Of a DNA stretch of 64,000 nt, positions 1 to 15,518 are shown in pieces. Under the pieces are notes generated by a model, which searched no databases, was not told where the DNA came from, and worked only from the letters and a program-made list of their open reading frames with translations. Numbering within the stretch: position 1 is the first letter of the stretch; each line of letters opens with the position of its first letter. Both the position numbers and the translations under genes were made by a program. Source of the stretch: Adineta vaga (Eukaryota; Rotifera); assembly GCA_021613535.1 (NCBI GenBank), contig CP075495.1, positions 3,472,001 to 3,536,000 on the forward strand. The letters are read 5' to 3'.

Positions 1-1331
1 CAAGACGTTTTCACTCGAAAAGAAAAGAAAAACTTATGGCGGTCTTCTATAACAGATGTGTACGTGCGTTCGATTACTCAATTCTACTCATCTGTTTTGT
101 CAACAGACAATTTTTAAGTAGACCGATAAACTTTCTTTGAAACATTGAAATAACAGAGAATGGATCAAAATCAATTTAGCTTCTATAGAGATTTGATTCT
201 TTTGAACATTTTCTCTGTTTCTCTACAATCGAAAAGTAAACAGATTCGGTTTCGATTTCACACATTCGTGTAAATTGCAAGCCGACACTCAGATAGGAAA
301 AAGAAAATATTCACCCTTATATTTGTATATTCAAAACTATCAAAGAAAGTATCTTGTGTTTATATACAGATCTATTACAAATAATTCATCCTGATGATGA
401 TGATGATGATGATGATAATTACAAGAAAATCAAAGTCGTCTTACTTTTACAAAATGCTTATATATAGATATTTACATGTCGTCGAGGTGAAAATGTCTGT
501 CTTTCAGTTTTCTTTTTCTGATGTGTTATTTGCTTATATAACGCCGACGAATATCAAATAGAATATAGACGGAGGAGGAAAAGAAAGGAGATTCGGCTCG
601 TCATAGACAAATTAATCGACACATTCAATTGTTTTTAGAGTTCTTTTTCTGTCCGATGTTAAAGACAAATAATTTCTCTCCTTTTTTTTTCTTCTTTATC
701 CGATTCAAAGAGTAGTTGACCGAAATGAACACTTGATTTCTTCTTTTTCTAAGGTTTGCGTCATATATATATACACAAACTTATAAGTTGACATATAGTC
801 GCTACTTGAGACATACAATTGTACACACGCAATCTAATATATTTATGTATGTATATCTTTCTATTTGTCGGATTTATTAAAAATTTAAAAGTAGGAAAAT
901 CTTTTTCTTCTTCTTCTTCTTCTCGTTTCAACAAAAGCACTTGGAATCAATTATTAGAAAAGAAAATAAAGTAGCAAGAAAAGAATTAAAAAAAAGAGGT
1001 CAATATATTATTCGTTCGATTCTAATCTTTCTATTGTTTTATGAACTTACTTTTCTCAAGAGTTTACGAGTCTTAATGAATGCATCAGTAAGGATGGTTG
1101 GATTCATCGTCAAAGAAAAGAACGATAAGTATGCATCGAGTGTACACACGTCAAATCGAATGCCGTTCATTCATCGTTTGTTTCTTCAATCTGATCGATG
1201 AATAGAGAAGTGCATATACAACTGATTAGATGTATTCGCGTTCAGCTTGTTTTACATCTCCATATCTCATTAAATTTGAATATATCAAAATAAAGAGCAA
1301 AAAAGAAAAACGTTAGTGTTTTTGTTTTTAG
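1..1331. other. Non-coding left flank
   Basis: I find no convincing exon on either strand. The stretch is AT-rich with scattered pyrimidine tracts. It contains a short GAT microsatellite near 392-416 and a TTC run near 905-925. It presumably includes the upstream region of the photolyase gene. The short open frames here lack introns, homology and codon bias and look like chance. Confidence 0.6.
392..416. repeat. (GAT)n microsatellite
   Basis: About eight perfect tandem copies of a GAT/TGA triplet in non-coding DNA. Confidence 0.9.
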
Positions 1332-1358
1332 GCAAGACAAAAGAAGAACCCGAAGACA

Positions 1359-3215
1359 ATGCCTAAACGAAAAGCCACTATGCCAAAAATAGATAAACGT
1401 GAAAAGAAAACGAGTGAATCTGATAATAATACAAGTGAAAAAGAAGATGATATCAATGAGAAACAAAAGAATAAATTAGCAAACAAAATAGCAAATACAG
1501 AAACAAATACAAATATTATCGATTATTTTAGTATTACACCTCTTTTATCAGCTATTGATCATGTACGAAAAAATGTTTGTACGAATGTGAATGATTTTCA
1601 TTTTAATAAAACACGTGTTCGTCCAATGAATCAGATTAATTACATTCCACAAGATTCACAAACAATACTCTATTGGATGTCACGTGATCAACGTGTTCAA
1701 GATAATTGGGCCATGCTCTATGCTCAACGATTAGCATTAAAACAACAACTACCATTACATGTTGCTTTTTGTTTAGTACCAACATTTTTAGCGGCACCTC
1801 TACGTGCCTATCGTTTTATGTTGAAAGGTTTACGAGAAGTAGAAAAAGAATGTCAACAATTAAATATTATATTTCATTTATTAACTGGACAAGCAGAAAA
1901 TGTTTTACCGAAATTTGTCGAAAAATTTAAAGTTGGAACAATTGTGACTGATTTTTCACCTTTACGTGTACCACGACAATGGGTAGAGAATGTTTCGAAA
2001 AACATTACTACTATTCCTGTTGTTCAAGTAATAAAAATACAAATGAATTGATATAAATATTCATTTCTATTCGTTCAAGGTTGATGCACATAATGTTGTG
2101 CCATGTTGGTATGCGTCTCCCAAACTTGAATATGGTGCACGTACCATACGAAATAAACTTCATCAACATATGAACGAATTTTTTACTGAATATCCACCAG
2201 TAATTAAACATCCGCATACTTCAACAACTCATCTTCAAGTTAAATCAACAGACTGGCAAGCAGCTGATGATAGTTTACAAGTTGATCGAACTATTGATGA
2301 AGTAGCTTGGGCTGTGCCTGGTAAGAATGTTTATTTTTACAGATAGAAGAGAAATCGAATATATTCTTGTCTAAATAGGTTATAAGGGTGGAATCGAACA
2401 ATTAGAATCATTTATTAACGTACGTGTAACTCATTTTGCTCTTGGTCGTAATGATCCAAATAAAGGTGCAATATCAAATCTTTCACCATGGTTTCATTAC
2501 GGACAAATCAGTCCACAACGTGCATTACTTATTATTGCAAAATTACGACCAAAATTTAAAGAAGCTTGTGATTCATTTATTGAAGAAGCATTCGTACGAA
2601 GAGAACTAGGTGATAATTATTGTTACTATCAAGAAAACTGTAAGTTGTTCATAGAAGAAGAATAAGAAGAAGAAACGTTTTCCTAGTTCAAATTTCAATC
2701 TATTCTCAGATGATAATATTTCGGGTGCGTGGGATTGGGCACGAAAAACTCTCAATGATCATCGAAATGATAAACGTACACATGTTTACAGTCGTGATGA
2801 TTTAGAATATGCTCGAACTTATGATAAATTATGGAATGCATCACAAAATCAAATGATTAAAGAAGGTAAAATGCATGGATTTCTTCGAATGTATTGGGCA
2901 AAGAAAATTCTCGAATGGACAAAATCACCGGAAGAAGCAATTGAAATTGCTATCTACTTAAATGATAAATACAGTCTCGATGGACGTGATCCAAATGGTT
3001 ATGTAGGAGTTATGTGGAGCATGTCTGTATAAATTTTCGGATTGATTTAAACGAATCTATTTCTCTCTCTTGTTTTTTTAATCTTCAGTTGTGGTATTCA
3101 TGATCAAGGCTGGAAAGAACGACCAGTCTTTGGCAAAATTCGTTATATGAACTATGAAGGATGTAAACGAAAATTCAATGTTGCACAATATGAAAACAAA
3201 TATTCAAGTATATAA
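1359..3215 (+). CDS. phr: Class II CPD photolyase (deoxyribodipyrimidine photo-lyase)
   Basis: This enzyme repairs UV-induced cyclobutane pyrimidine dimers using blue light, FADH- and usually an antenna chromophore. Five exons can be joined in frame: 1359-2027, 2080-2320, 2379-2639, 2710-3022 and 3089-3215, giving about 536 residues, near the family's usual 450-550. The first ~90 residues are Lys/Glu-rich and probably disordered, with a possible nuclear signal. The antenna-binding alpha/beta domain follows ([15 protein letters not shown]), then the class II linker [20 protein letters not shown], and a C-terminal FAD domain with [53 protein letters not shown] and [20 protein letters not shown], all hallmarks of class II enzymes. 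The start follows an acceptor-like TTTTTAG at 1325-1331. Class I photolyases and cryptochromes are excluded by these motifs. Confidence 0.95.
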
Positions 3216-5105
3216 AGATCTCTTAGATATAATCTATTAATCAAGCATATAATTATTCTTGTCAAACAAGATTTCTAGTCCCATTTTTTTATACATATAT
3301 CTTCATCGACAACTATGTATATATTTCTTATTGATGCCTATTAAACATAGAAGGATAACACTGTCTTCTCTTTTTATTATCTTATGTAATTGAGCGTGTG
3401 TATGTTTGTCTGACCCTTCCAATATCCAATTGGATAAACTGTAAAAGATTATCTATTGACGAGTTACTGCCTGCCTGTCTGTCTGTCTGTCTATGTTATG
3501 TTCCAGCTAATATATCATCGAAAACCGATTAGCACATCGAGTGATTGTTTATAATTACTTTTGCTATTTAAGGAAAACATGCCAAGTGTAGTCTTCTCAT
3601 CAGTTTGACTTCTAATGAGTGATGATTTTTTTTCTTCTTCTTTTTCGATTGAATAATTGACGTAGCAGAAAATGTATATTCAATGAGAAGGGAATGTGAT
3701 AAAGTTGTTCAGATAAAACATAGATTAAAAATGAATATTTCATTTTTGCTCAAATGAACTTGATGAGCATATTTCATGTGATGAACATGTATGAGATACA
3801 TAGAATAAGCTCATTAATGATCTTTGACATTCTCATATCGATGTTCTATAAGCTCATTTATAATCAAACAATCATCAACCTATTGTTTGCATATAGTAAA
3901 AAAACTGAATTAATTGTCGTCAGGGTCTTTTCTCTTTTTTTTTTGAGAAATGAGCAGAAATACAAAGATGAATTATTGCTTTCAATCTCTTCCGAGTTAA
4001 ATTGATGCTTGCCATCAACTTAATAGAATGTTTTTCCCTAAGGGATCTTTTAGAAAGAGTTAAACGGAAGAACAACATACATATGCGACGTGAATTAGAC
4101 GAAAAACTATAGATGTATTTTTCTAGACCAGTTTTTTTCTTTTTCTTCTCCTAATGACTAGTCATAATTTTAAATTTAACCTTCAAACGCAACTATAAGA
4201 CGAAAATATAATCTAACAATTTTGAAATGTAATCAATAGAGTCTTATACGATGATCATAGAAGATTAATGAAAAAGAAAATCTGTGATTAGTTAGAGACA
4301 TTTGTGTGTGTAGACAGAAGAAAGAGTAAATTTTGAGGAAAAAGAAAAAGATGATAATGTGTAACATACCTTAATTGTGCATATGTATGTTGCAATTTGA
4401 ATGAATAATTGAATTGAAGTATAGTAGTAGTTGATCAATTCTAGTTACTAGTTGTGAATTATAGTCTATTCTTTCACTTCTCTTCTCTCTACTGAATATT
4501 ACCCATTGATTAAACGAGAGAGAGGGAGAGAAAGAAAGAGAAAATAAAACAATATAGTTCTCTTTCTTTCTTGTCTTCTCTCTTCTCCTCTCCTCTTACT
4601 TTTTCTCCTTCTCTTTATCGGTAAAGAAAAGAATATACACGTGCCAGTTAATGATTAACAATAATACAGATAAATTTTTCAACTATTTACAATTGTCAAA
4701 ACAATAAAATTAAATCATTTCTCTACGGAAGATTATTTCTATCGAATATAATGAGAGGTCATTTATTTTTCTCTATCCATACAGGAAGATAATACACACT
4801 TTACATTGACAGATATTCTATTTCTTCATTTCCATAGACAAACAACATACAGAGTGTTACTATTGTTGTTGTTGTTGTTGTTAGGTTAAATTTCAAAAGT
4901 CTATTCAAGCGTTAAACAAGCTTCAACTTGATCAATATACTGATAAGTTCAAGATAACCTTGACAATTGATCAAAAAAATCTTTTATCGATTCAACTTTC
5001 TACATCGTTGGATATGTTTTCATATTGCATAATGTAATTTCTCACGTCTATATTCATATCTTCAAGGATAAATTGAATACGAAGTATTACAATTCTTATG
5101 CTTTT
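3216..5105. other. Intergenic region
   Basis: Nearly 1.9 kb without a supported gene. ATTAAA near 3340 may serve as the photolyase polyadenylation signal. A CTGT tetranucleotide run lies near 3470-3493, a purine tract followed by a matching pyrimidine tract at 4515-4615, and a (GTT)n run near 4864-4882. Confidence 0.6.
4515..4615. repeat. Purine tract and complementary pyrimidine tract (imperfect inverted repeat)
   Basis: An AG-only block (about 4515-4545) is followed after about 15 bases by a CT-rich block (about 4557-4615). The core AGAAAGAAAGAGA of the first pairs with TCTCTTTCTTTCT of the second, so the strand could fold into a hairpin, and the tracts could form triplex DNA. Confidence 0.6.
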
Positions 5106-5115
5106 GTAGATCAAG

Positions 5116-6027
5116 ATGACTCTAGATAATCATGAAGAATTACAAAAATTTATTGATTTAAATGAACATTATCGTACATATCTTGATGAACATGATCAAT
5201 GTCGTCCAGATGAACGGAAATTTTCTCAAATGCGATCGATTCAAATACTTGAAAACTTTCTTCAACATTCTTATGGTTCATCAATGATACGTTTCGGAAA
5301 TACGACTGTGATATGTTCTATCACTGGTCAATTAACAAAACCATCTCTAAAATCATTACGATCAGGTTTTATTCAAACAGTTGTCTTATTACCACGAACA
5401 CAAGCTTGGTCAACTTACGGTCGACGACAACAAATAATTAACGAAAATCTAACATTAAGTCAACATTTATTAGATATTATTCATAAATCAAAATTGATTA
5501 ATCTAGAAGATTTATGTATCGAAGAAGGTGAATATTTATAAAAATAAAAGAAAGACATTTTTTATGTATATATATTCGATTTAGGTAAATGGGTATGGTG
5601 TTTACAAATCGATTTTCAATGTTTAAATAATGATGGAAATCTATTTGATAGTTGTTTATTTGCTCTTAATGTTGCCTTACGTCATACAAAATTACCAACG
5701 GTTAAAGTCGATCCTGATACACAAAAACCTCTTGTTTATACAAAAGATTTACGAACATTTTCATACAATCAAGAACAAGAACCTTTATGTTGTACAATTG
5801 CAATCTATGAATATAATCAACAATATCAATTTCTTATTGATCCAACTTTAGAAGAAGAAACGATTGCAAAAAGTCTTTTACATTATGTTCTCTTAAAAAA
5901 TGATCAAATATGTTTAATACATAAAACAAGTGGTGCACCATTCTCAATAGAAAAATTCCATCAATGTTACTCACTTGCTCATGATTATATTCTTCAATTG
6001 CGTAGCAAACTTAATCAACAAAACTGA
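5116..6027 (+). CDS. EXOSC8: RNA exosome subunit EXOSC8 (Rrp43-like)
   Basis: This is a core-ring subunit of the RNA exosome, with an RNase PH-like fold and no catalysis of its own. It helps form the channel through which RNA reaches the nucleases. Two exons, 5116-5527 and 5585-6027, give about 284 residues; human EXOSC8 is 276. Family landmarks are CRPDERKFSQMRSIQI, IRFGNTTVICSITGQL, EDLCIEEGKWVWCLQIDF and FDSCLFALNVALRHTKLP. The sequence fits the Rrp43/EXOSC8 branch better than EXOSC7 or EXOSC9 because of the LCI..GK.VW signature. An acceptor-like TTTTGTAG lies seven bases before the ATG, which decides the start. ALG1 follows on the same strand after 318 bp. Confidence 0.88.
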
Positions 6028-6345
6028 TCGGCATTGAATGATTGAACACTTTTTTCTTCTTTTTCTTCTTCTTCTTCTTTCTGACTATAAGACCTTTGCG
6101 TGATTATGCATCAGACCGATACGGTGACACATGTTCTCATTTGAACACCTTCACTCTATATGTCTCGACAATTGTCATCGCTTTCGATTTATTTCATTAA
6201 TGAGAAGACAACTTGCTTTTTCTCTTGAGAGAGAATTGAAAGACGAGACAGATGTATTGAAACAAAAAAAAAGCAATCGTTTGATGAGGATTTAATATCC
6301 AATCCTAGTTCCTGTTTTGTTATATGAAAATAATTTTTTAGATCA

Positions 6346-8264
6346 ATGTTAACATTTCTCTGTGCTGTGTTTGTCGTTGGAATCGTTATAGTATTATGCA
6401 AATTACGACGACCTAATAATTCGATACAAAGATGTGCATATGTCGTTGTTCTCGGTGATCTTGGTCGAAGTCCACGTATGTGTAACCATGCTATTCAATT
6501 TGAAAAACATAGATTCAATGTTAAATTGATTGGTTATGCAGGTTAGTAATTGAAGGAAATAAAAAAGAAGTCGATTTCCCCCAAAATGAATCTATGTATA
6601 TATATATTCAGAATCTGAACTTAGTCGAACTATCGTCAATAATCAAAATATTGAAATCTGTTCTCTGAAACCATTTCTTCAAATTGAAGGTAACTTCTAT
6701 TTCCTTTCAAAATCTTCTTCTATACCAAATTCTTTACTGAACATTTTTAGGTTTACCATCCGTGGTAGTATATGCATTTAAAATTCTCTGGCAATTCTTT
6801 ACACTGATTATTCGTCTTTGTCAATTACCTAAACCTGATGTGATCTGTGTTCAAGTAAAATCTATTTGATCATCTATTTTCTTTCATTCAATTATTTATT
6901 AAATAGAATCCACCATCAATTCCTGCGATCTTGACAACATTTTTAGTTGCTAAACTTCGAGGTGCTCGTTTAATTATTGATTGGCATAATTATGGATATT
7001 CAATGTTAGCATTAAAACATGGTACAAAACATTGGATTGTTCATTTATGTCAACGTTATGAATTCTTCTTCGGACAATTAGCTGACATAAATCTGTGTGT
7101 TTCAGAAACATTCGCAAAAAATCTTGGTGTTCATATGATCAAGTAAACTTTAATCTTAAAATTTGATGGTTCTATATATTTATTTTTTCTTCAGAGCATC
7201 GGTACTGTATGACAAACCAACAAGTCAATTTCATGTATTAAAAAACGAAGAAAAACATCAAATTTTAATGAAAATGAATACGAAATATCAATACGAACCA
7301 TTTCAAGGAAAGTAAGTTTTAGATCGAAAGAAATCTTTGTTTCTATTTGAAAAACAAATAGATCAAATAACTCATCAAGATTTACTCATGAAGATGAACA
7401 CAATAATATTGTTTTTCTACCTGATCGATCAGCGATTCTTGTTAGCAGTACAAGTTGGAGTGAAGATGAAAATTTTGCATTATTATTCGATGCTCTAAAA
7501 AGTAGGTTACAAATGAATTTCTATACAGAGAACTAACAATTCGTTTTTTTTATAGAATATGGTTCACATGAAAAAACAAAACTTCCATCGATTGTTTGTA
7601 TTGTTACTGGTAAAGATAGATTTTTAATGTAAAGATTCGTTTTAAATTGAAAATTCTTATAGGAAAAGGTCCGTTGAAAGAACAATTTATTCAACAAGTT
7701 GAACGTGAACGTGATCAATATCCACATGTGGAATTTTGTTTTCCATGGCTCGATGCTGATGATTATCCTCGATTATTAGGTATATACTTTTGACATGTTT
7801 TACACTTGTATATAATTCTATTCTATGTTTAAGGTTGTGCGGATATTGGTGTTTGTCTTCATCAGTCATCGAGTGGTTTTGATTTACCTATGAAAGTTGT
7901 TGATATGTTTGCTGTTGGTGTTCCAGTATGTGCAGTACAATACGATTGGTATGTATTTTTCTTTCTCAGATATTGATTTTCTGTTGTATTTGAAAATAGT
8001 ATCGGTGAATTAGTTAAACGTGACCAAAATGGTGTTATTTTTCAAGATGCTGATGATCTTTGTGATCGATTAGAAGTTCGTTCGATTGAATTAAGAATGA
8101 AACATAGATAATTTATTTGATTTCTTTTTCAGAGTTTATTGTATGGTTTTCCAAATCATTGTCCAAAATTGAACAGTCTGAAAACGAACTTGATTGCAAC
8201 ATTACCCGATGAAAACTGGTCAAAAGAATGGGAATCTGTATTGAAACCATTACTTCGCTTATAA
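6346..8264 (+). CDS. ALG1: Chitobiosyldiphosphodolichol beta-mannosyltransferase (ALG1)
   Basis: ALG1 adds the first mannose, from GDP-mannose, to GlcNAc2-PP-dolichol on the cytosolic face of the ER, an early step of N-glycan assembly. Eleven short exons splice in frame from 6346 to 8264. An N-terminal hydrophobic anchor (about residues 2-18) is followed by [17 protein letters not shown], matching the ALG1 N-terminal glycosyltransferase motif, then [16 protein letters not shown]. The C-terminal GT-B half has [45 protein letters not shown] and [19 protein letters not shown], which form the nucleotide-sugar pocket in GT33 enzymes. TTTTTTAG lies directly upstream of the start context ATCAATG. 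AATAAA near 8475 is a plausible polyadenylation signal. Confidence 0.93.
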
Positions 8265-8906
8265 TCTATTTATCATCAAGAAAGAAAATACTTCGTATAT
8301 CATCCCTATTTTAATTCGTATTGTTTCTCAAAGTTTTTCTTTTTAATTGTTCGTTTTATATACTTGATATAGTAGTAGATCATGTGATACCAGTGTGAAA
8401 AAGAAACCGATGATAAGTATGAAAATGATCTATGGATTGTGTTTTTGTTATTGCTTGAAATGACGATATGAAAAGAAATAAACGTTTGATGGTTAATTAT
8501 TTGAAAAAACTCATACAAATTTGATGATTATCTCTATCTCAAAGTCAATGTTTAATAACTATGACAATTTGACTGACATTTAACTAATATTTGTAATTAA
8601 AACAAAACAGAGAATATGATTCTATTCCTACAGATGGCATTGTTGTTCGAGAAGTATGTTCGTTGTCATGCACTTCTATGAAATCTTATTAGAAGAAAAG
8701 GTAGAGTTCAGGTAACAACGTCAATAATGACGTTGCCTATCGAATATATGACAGTTCAATAGATTAGCCGATAGGAAAAAGTGATTGCTATTTTCATACG
8801 AATGTTAACATTATCGATGAATTATTAAAATATTTTTCTCAAAAGAAACGTCCTTTTTTGTCTATTCTATTGATATTGATTTTTTTGGATAAATTCCAAT
8901 TGATCA
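8265..8906. other. Intergenic region
   Basis: ALG1 3' region, with AATAAA near 8475, and upstream region of the kinase gene. No gene or RNA recognised. Confidence 0.6.
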
Positions 8907-11479
<2,573 letters not shown>

Positions 11480-12188
11480 AATCTAATATTCTCTTATTCC
11501 TATTCCTATTCATAATTTTTATTTTTTAGTTACAATTAATGATCATATTTAAATTCTATTTTTTTCATATCAAAACAAAACTTACCATATTATTTTTTCA
11601 TTTTCTCAAATACAAAAACCAAAATCTCAACTGCCTGTCTATTTATTTTTACAACGTTACTCTTTCTTTTATTCATGTTTTTGCATACATATATTTATTT
11701 ATGAATGTATTTAGCAAAATATTTTTGCTCTTCTTAAACAATGCACCAAATGTAATGTTAATAGATCAGATTGTTCTATTAACACTTCAACCGAACAACA
11801 AAGATTAGTATTCATTAATCTCATATTTTTATATGTTCTATTTTTGTTTTTCTTTTCTTTTTGGTGTATTGTGATACTGTGCTCGTAACGACAGGTGAAA
11901 CTATACAAAAAAATAATGCGTGAATTCTTGTTTGTTCGATAACGAATATTCATATTTCTTGTTCATGTTTAATAAATGATCGTCTCAATTCGAACAAGTC
12001 TTTGATGTCTTTATTCATCTTAGTTTTCTTCAGAATGCTTACTGATAGAATACTGAATGGTTTCATTGAGAGATAATGCATATAAAAGTGTTTGTTTACG
12101 TAGAAATATTGTTCTAATTCAGTAAAAACAAGAAGAAGAAGAAGAAGAAGAAAAAAAAAACAAATAAAAAACATCACACTAGAATCAT
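11480..12188. other. Convergent 3' region between kinase and AGBL5
   Basis: Holds the probable 3' UTRs of two converging genes. AATAAA on the plus strand near 11970 and its complement near 12010 are about 40 bp apart, so the two transcripts probably end close together or overlap. A (GAA)n run lies near 12130-12150. Confidence 0.6.
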
Positions 12189-15100
12189 TCATTCAAAGAA
12201 TACTGCTGGTGAATCCGTATTTGTAGGATGTCGATAGGCAAATGTTGCTGAAGAATATGGTACAATTGATTGTTGAAGATCAAAGGGTGCTAATGATTGT
12301 TGTCTTAATTTTGATGCTCGTGTTGCGATTGGACCTCTTGTTATTGGCTTTTGTGAACGTCCTCGTGTCACTGTTGTTGTTGTTGTGGTAGTTTTATTTT
12401 GTTGATTAGTTGGAAATGCATTGAGATTAACAGTATTGCGATGAATTGTATTTCGAATTATTGGTGGTGGCAGTGGTTGTGCAAGACGATTTCGACCAAT
12501 GACAAGAGGATCGAGAACCGAACTTGAAGGTACAATATATTGTAATGATGGTGATGATACTGATTGTTGTTGTTGTAAACGACTAGGTGAAGATAATGGT
12601 TGTTGAAGTACAAGACGAGCTGATGGTAAAGGCACTGCTTCTACAGGAGACAATTTTGATGTCATTTTTAAATTAGGATTTATTGAAGGTTGTGATGGAC
12701 GCTTGAATTGAAGATTAGTATAACGTCGATTATCATAAGTTAATTTGACACGAGAAGTTGATTGTTGATTTGAATTTGTACCTGTCATGCGAGTGAGTTG
12801 ATTGTTTGATGCATTTCGAGTTGCAGTGACCGTTGATGGTGGAGCACTGGATGTAACTGGTACCGAAGTAGTCGTTCTAAAAAGACCGATCAATTAGAAA
12901 TAAGAACTAACATAAAGAAAATTTACTGTTGCTGTGGTATTGTTGATAGAGTACTTGTACTATTTGTTGTTCGATATGTATGTGTTACTCTTTGTAAATA
13001 TTGTTGTTGTTTAACACGATTCACTGTATTTGATGATACTTGCGAGACTAGTGGTCGAGAATTTCCCATTCGATTACGTTGCTGTCTAATTTGATGTTTG
13101 AGATAATCACGCAATGTTTGTAAATTTTTAAATGTTGAATGAGTAACACGTGTAAATGGATTTCGTCCTGGAAGAATATCAATAGCTGCAAGAGCACATG
13201 CTTTACCAACATCACGATAATGTTCAATAGTAAATTTCGGTGGTAATGAACATGCCACAGGTGGTGATATTCGACCACCATGTGCATCATTTTCAGCTGC
13301 TGCTATTGCATTACATGATTTACCCACTGCATATGAACATTCAAGTGTATAGGAATGAAGTATACCAAAATGTTTATTCAATGCAACACGACCACTACCT
13401 TCTTTGGATAGACCTTCTCGTCTATCTTTCATATACATATTTTTTATTGTAAAATTACAATTTTCATAATCAAAATGTTGAGAATTAAGTGAAATTAATT
13501 TGGTATATAGGATATTATCAGTATGTTGATCATCATCAGGCAAATGATTTCCATAGATAAAACAACCTAACAACAAAATATGAAATATCATTTCGAGAAT
13601 AGATTCATTGTTGATCTTTGTACCTTTTTTCGATGCATGACCATGTAAATCCATATAATAGGCAACACCACTTTCATGAGGAGGAATTTTAAGAAAATCT
13701 GGATTAGATAGATGCGGAGATTTTGGTTCCTGATTACCATTTTCATTTTGAGCTGATGAACACATATCATCTTCATCATCAGAACCTTCATTTCCTTGAA
13801 CAATAAAAATTAATTATAGAAAGTATTGTATCATTTTGATGTCTACATATACCTCTTATTTGATTTCGAAGATTTCCTTCATCTTCATCATCGTTTATAG
13901 TAGGATATAAATCATGATGAAGTTCTAAATTTTCATTAACATAATGAAATGCATATGGCGATGCACGTTGAATTTCATTGTCATCAATATCAGATGTAAC
14001 CGTTGGAATCAAACCATTTTCAGTTCGTTCAAGAAAAAATGGTCGATTTTCTTCTTGTATTGTTCGTTCTTCTGACGATAAATTACTAAAAGCATTATAA
14101 TTTGACATTGATTTCGTTTCATAGACTGCTTCTTGTTGAAAATGCATTTGTCTCGGTGTTGATTTATCCTATCAAATAGTAAAGTAACATATTCAACAAT
14201 TTACAAAACTCAATGTAATATTTACATGAATCTGACTACCATTTAATATTTGTTCAATATCTTGTGTTTCTAATTCAGATTGATCTGGTACCATAAAATC
14301 TTTGAAGATATTATGAACAGTTAAAGTGGGTTGTGATAATTTACAATTATTAATATGATGATACGCAATTACACTTTTTGCAGCATAGATAGTTGGATGT
14401 TTTTCAAAATCTGGATCGAGATACATACGATTAAGATTTACACCAAATTGATCGGTACGATAATGACCAAGTTGAACACCATCTGGATTAAGGATTGGTA
14501 TCAATTTAAAAATAAATAGATCACGAAGTATTCGAGCACGAGGATCATCAGGCTTAAGAATGAAATCAAGAAAACCAAGAAATACGAATGCGGCTGGTGT
14601 TTCACCGGGATGAACACGACTTGAAAGAAAGAAGACACGTTTATTACGAAATTGATGTGGTCGTTTCGTCGTATTTGGACAATCGGGAAATAATTTTCGA
14701 TCAAAATGATGTTCACGTTCCTTCGTTATACCTAAACAAAATGAATAATGTTACAGTTAAAAGAATCATCTCTCAAAGTCAATCTATTTACCTTTATAGG
14801 ACGTAATAGTAATTAAATCTAGTTTATTTTTATCACAAGAATAACATAAGGTTTCTCGATGATAATAAATATCTGAACCACTGACTTGTATTGATGGACG
14901 TTCCAAATAATAATTAGCCAATTGAGAATTATAGGATGTATCATATGTATTAAGTAATGTTTGCATATCTTCATATGAATGTGGAAAACAGAAAGCAAAA
15001 TAAGTAATGGAATTTTTTGAATCTACCATTCGATGAATAAATGATAATTTAAAATCATCATTGATAAATTCCCAACAAGGACGAATATAAATTCGAGCCC

Positions 15101-15518
15101 ATTTTTCATGTCCAGGTACTGTTCGAAAAACGGGTAACATTCCCATTTCAAATAATCGTGCTTGTCGATTTAAATTCATTATATTGAATCGAATACATTT
15201 GCCATGGCCACCTTTAACACCAAAATAAAACCATGAACGATTTCCATTGACTTTCGTTGTTCCTTCACAATCACGTCTTGTCCAAATATTAAATTCCACA
15301 TCATGTTTTGGTAATGAATGACTTATTGTATTTACACCTGTTTCTGTATTTTGATTATTATTATTATTATTATTTGATTCTGTTTCGGGAGGATTTGGTA
15401 CGATTTGAGGAACTAGATTAGATGAAGTAACACGTTCATAACGAAGCATATTACCAGAATCAAAATTAGCAAATAATTGAATAGTAGATGATGAGGCATT
15501 GAGCTCGTTAGGAATCAT
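12189..15518 (-). CDS. AGBL5: Cytosolic carboxypeptidase 5 (tubulin deglutamylase)
   Basis: An M14D metallocarboxypeptidase. CCP5 removes the branch-point glutamate of polyglutamylated tubulin and acts on cilia and spindles. The N-terminal beta-sandwich domain includes [20 protein letters not shown] and MLPVF. The peptidase domain follows: [32 protein letters not shown] (zinc ligands His and Glu), [45 protein letters not shown] (third ligand His) and [15 protein letters not shown] with the catalytic Glu. The spacing and wording match CCP5 more than CCP1/2/3/6. An acidic, low-complexity insert of about 200 residues separates the NLNR and DLHGH motifs, and the C-terminal ~300 residues are Ser/Thr/Gln-rich. 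Exon boundaries can be followed; the C-terminal exon is 12189 to about 12878. The start is the first ATG of the N-terminal exon. Confidence 0.92.

Noticed and set aside
11539-11808. Open frame of 89 codons downstream of the kinase gene
   Set aside because: Phe/Leu/Tyr-rich translation of a T-rich 3' UTR; no homology, lies before the kinase poly(A) signal.
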